Source: an uncultured Lewinella sp.
GTDB lineage: Bacteria; Bacteroidota; Bacteroidia; Chitinophagales; Saprospiraceae
Length of the DNA: 6,965 nt
Direction of reading: 5' to 3'
NCBI GenBank assembly: GCA_938021455.1
Contig: CALIGP010000153.1
Location: 1-6,965, forward strand
The first letter of the stretch is position 1. Each line of letters begins with the position of its first letter. Below, piece after piece: positions 5,484 through 6,965 of this stretch. The notes below the pieces were generated by a model, which worked only from the letters and a program-made list of their open reading frames with translations, was not told where the DNA came from and made no database searches. Position numbers and translations under genes: made by a program.

Positions 5484-6035
5484 TCACAGCCTCTTCCATA
5501 CCCTCACCATCCCCCGATACTTCGAATACATCTGCTCGAAACTAAGCCGGAAGGTACTGCCATCATTAAATCCACACTTTCGGTAAAAAGCAATGGTGGC
5601 TTCGTTAGTATCCATACGCTCGAGCCAGAGGATAGATTTGCCAAGCCGACTAGTTTCTCCTTTGGCATATTCCACCAACGCGCTACCGATGCCTTTTCCA
5701 CGCACAGCATCATCGAGGTATAGCCGGTCGAGTTTAAGCGCTGGCTGACCGGGAAAGTCGGGCATTTCAGCGTCCAGCTTTAGTCGGTAGATACCAACAA
5801 GTTCTTCCCGAAAATAGACGTGGTGGTAGGGACTATTTTCTTGCGCCAGATCGTTTTTGAAGGGTTCATGAGCGTGTACGTGATCGATGTACCAGGCACC
5901 GCCGTCGGGCCAGAGGTAAGCAAAAGCTGGCGGATATGTTTTTTGCATCAACGCATAGTGGCGCGGGTGATCTTCCAGGCGAATGGGACGCAGCTCAATC
6001 TCAGGAGATACGGCAATTACTTTATGTTCGGACAT
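5484..6035 (-). CDS. GNAT family N-acetyltransferase
   Basis: This 183-residue cytoplasmic protein shows the GNAT fold. Strand 4 plus the acetyl-CoA loop reads KLDRLYLDDAVRGKGIGSALVEYA, with RGKGIG at about 112-117, the R/Q-x-x-G-x-G/A motif that holds the pyrophosphate of acetyl-CoA. The C-terminal motif NEATIAFYRKCGF (ends near 156) is also typical. The substrate is not predictable; small molecules, peptides or proteins are all possible. I chose the ATG at 6033-6035. The frame continues upstream to a TTG at 6072-6074, but that codon overlaps a full TAnnTTTG promoter element on the same strand (6072-6079), so it would not be transcribed usefully. The gene converges with the Uma2-family gene. 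Confidence 0.88.
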   Translation of the reverse strand: MSEHKVIAVSPEIELRPIRLEDHPRHYALMQKTYPPAFAYLWPDGGAWYIDHVHAHEPFKNDLAQENSPYHHVYFREELVGIYRLKLDAEMPDFPGQPALKLDRLYLDDAVRGKGIGSALVEYAKGETSRLGKSILWLERMDTNEATIAFYRKCGFNDGSTFRLSFEQMYSKYRGMVRVWKRL

Positions 6036-6071
6036 GGGCGCGGACGCAGGTACAAGGAAAAGGTTCTGGAG

Positions 6072-6079
6072 CAAAGATA
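6072..6079 (-). promoter_or_regulatory. -7 promoter element of the acetyltransferase gene
   Basis: On the minus strand the bases read TATCTTTG, a complete match to the Bacteroidota TAnnTTTG element. No TTTG is seen 19-21 bases further upstream. Transcription would begin near 6066 and give a leader of about 30 bases before the ATG at 6035. The position supports that start over the upstream TTG. Confidence 0.55.
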
Positions 6080-6151
6080 GCCACCTGGTTCTCCACCCTG
6101 CACCTGCGCTCCGTCGCCCAAATGTCCCACAAGCCCACTATCTTACTGGCC

Positions 6152-6787
6152 ATGCGCTACTTGATTCTACCTTCCTTATTTTGTCTCTTTGCCTGCTCTC
6201 CCAAAATGGCCATTGAAAGTAACGGCTACCTCTTTGTGGAAGCGGAGTCTTTTAGCCGGCAAACCGCTGACGATGTCCGCCAGTGGATCATCATCGACGG
6301 CGATGCCGCCAACGATGGCTTTATTGACCCCGACGAGAGTCACCACGCTACAGCTTCCGGCCGTGCCTACCTCGAAGCTCTGCCCGACACCCGCGTCACC
6401 CACGATGACGTGATCACCCCTGGCATCAACTTCAGCAACGAAGCTGGTAAAATGGCTATTTTGGAATACCCCATCACGATCTCCACCCCGGGCCGCTACT
6501 ACGTCTGGGTTCGTGCTTACAGCTCCGGCTCAGAAGACAACGGTATCCACGTTGGGCTGAACGGCACCTGGCCCGAAAGCGGCCAGCGCCTGCAATGGTG
6601 CGAGGGCAAAAATCAGTGGACCTGGGACAGCAAACAACGCACAGAAGCCATACACTGCGGCGAGCCTGAATTGATTTATCTGGACATCCCTACCGCCGGT
6701 AAGCATACCATCACCTTCTCGCTGCGGGAAGACGGGTTTGAATTTGATGCTTTTGTGTTGACGCAGGAATATCAGTCTCCGGAATAG
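6152..6787 (+). CDS. Lipoprotein with carbohydrate-binding-like beta-sandwich domain
   Basis: This 211-residue protein starts MRYLILPSLFCLFACSPK. The LFAC lipobox makes Cys15 the lipidated residue, so it is a lipoprotein of the cell envelope. The ATG at 6122 would give a 24-residue signal and is also possible. After FVEAESF (28-34) comes a domain with GRYYVWVRAYSSGSEDNGIHVGLNG (114-138), a Trp-rich stretch WPESGQRLQWCEGKNQWTW (140-158) and a closing TITFSLREDGFEFDAFVLT (186-204). This is the style of galactose-binding-like / CBM-type beta-sandwiches seen in polysaccharide-degrading enzymes of marine Bacteroidota and Planctomycetes, here as a stand-alone copy. Cys150 and Cys169 could form a disulfide. 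No catalytic domain is present. Glycan binding is inferred, and no sugar-use genes are adjacent. No promoter is clear in the 116 bases shared with the divergent acetyltransferase gene. Confidence 0.8.
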   Translation: MRYLILPSLFCLFACSPKMAIESNGYLFVEAESFSRQTADDVRQWIIIDGDAANDGFIDPDESHHATASGRAYLEALPDTRVTHDDVITPGINFSNEAGKMAILEYPITISTPGRYYVWVRAYSSGSEDNGIHVGLNGTWPESGQRLQWCEGKNQWTWDSKQRTEAIHCGEPELIYLDIPTAGKHTITFSLREDGFEFDAFVLTQEYQSPE

Positions 6788-6809
6788 CGTCATCAATAGT
6801 CCAAATAGT

Positions 6810-6965
6810 CTATCCGATCATCTCCTCCGCCCAGGCTTTCCCGGCTTTCAGATGGTTTCTCAGGCCGTGCTTAATGATCCATTTGCGCTCCTTACTCTCG
6901 GCAGGTAACCAGCTCTCGATCAGCTCTCTGCCCAGTTCTTCGTTGTCTTTAAGGATATCGTTCAG
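6810..6965 (-). CDS. C-terminal end of an unidentified protein, possibly HEAT-repeat AlkD-like (partial)
   Basis: On the minus strand the frame is open from the window edge to a TAG at 6810-6812 and gives 51 residues, beginning LNDILKDNEELGRELIESWL and ending in HLKAGKAWAEEMIG. The codon use looks coding and no stop interrupts it. The segment ESWLPAESKERKWIIKHGLRNHLKAG is a pair of helices with the 'W(I/V)(I/V)KH(A/G)LR' pattern seen in HEAT-like repeats of DNA alkylation repair (AlkD-type) proteins. With only one repeat visible, this is a suggestion. The gene converges on the lipoprotein gene, with 22 bases between stops and no clear terminator. Confidence 0.65.
   Translation of the reverse strand: MNDILKDNEELGRELIESWLPAESKERKWIIKHGLRNHLKAGKAWAEEMIG

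Noticed and set aside
1..6965. CRISPR array, tRNA/rRNA, insertion sequence, prophage or toxin-antitoxin pair
   Set aside because: No spaced identical repeats of CRISPR length, no transposase or integrase motifs, no tRNA-like cloverleaf and no paired small genes were seen on either strand.

Overview
The window looks like an ordinary chromosomal segment of a Bacteroidota bacterium, probably a marine Saprospiria or Lewinella-like relative. The reasons are a close match to the short DUF2795 protein typical of that phylum, start sites without clear Shine-Dalgarno sequences, and at least two good Bacteroidota-type promoter elements (TAnnTTTG at -7, one with TTTG at -33). The genus is inference from protein style and roughly 50% GC.

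Left part (1-1634): the 3' end of an ABC-F type ATPase gene is followed by a long imperfect inverted repeat built of 8-bp units. Next come an 11-bp direct repeat and a secreted protein of about 399 residues with a transglutaminase-like Cys-His-Asp triad.

Centre (1635-3285): a strong promoter and a short leader with a possible 7-residue leader peptide precede a 73-residue DUF2795 protein, closed by a 13-bp hairpin terminator. Cytidylate kinase (cmk), a second hairpin repeat and a small integral-membrane methyltransferase of the isoprenylcysteine/phospholipid methyltransferase type follow, all on the plus strand.

Right part (3286-6965): a 445-residue cytoplasmic protein with a YbjN-like region lies on the minus strand and seems to start with TTG. 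It is divergent from a Uma2-family nuclease gene, which converges on a GNAT acetyltransferase gene. The acetyltransferase is in turn divergent from a lipoprotein with a carbohydrate-binding-like beta-sandwich domain. The window ends inside the 3' part of a minus-strand gene.

The genes do not form one pathway; they look like single housekeeping or accessory genes in alternating orientations. I found no phage, insertion sequence, CRISPR, toxin-antitoxin or defence cluster. The least explained signals are the octamer repeat arrays at gene ends (169-268 and 3349-3388), the 2751-2797 hairpin, and the leader of the DUF2795 gene.
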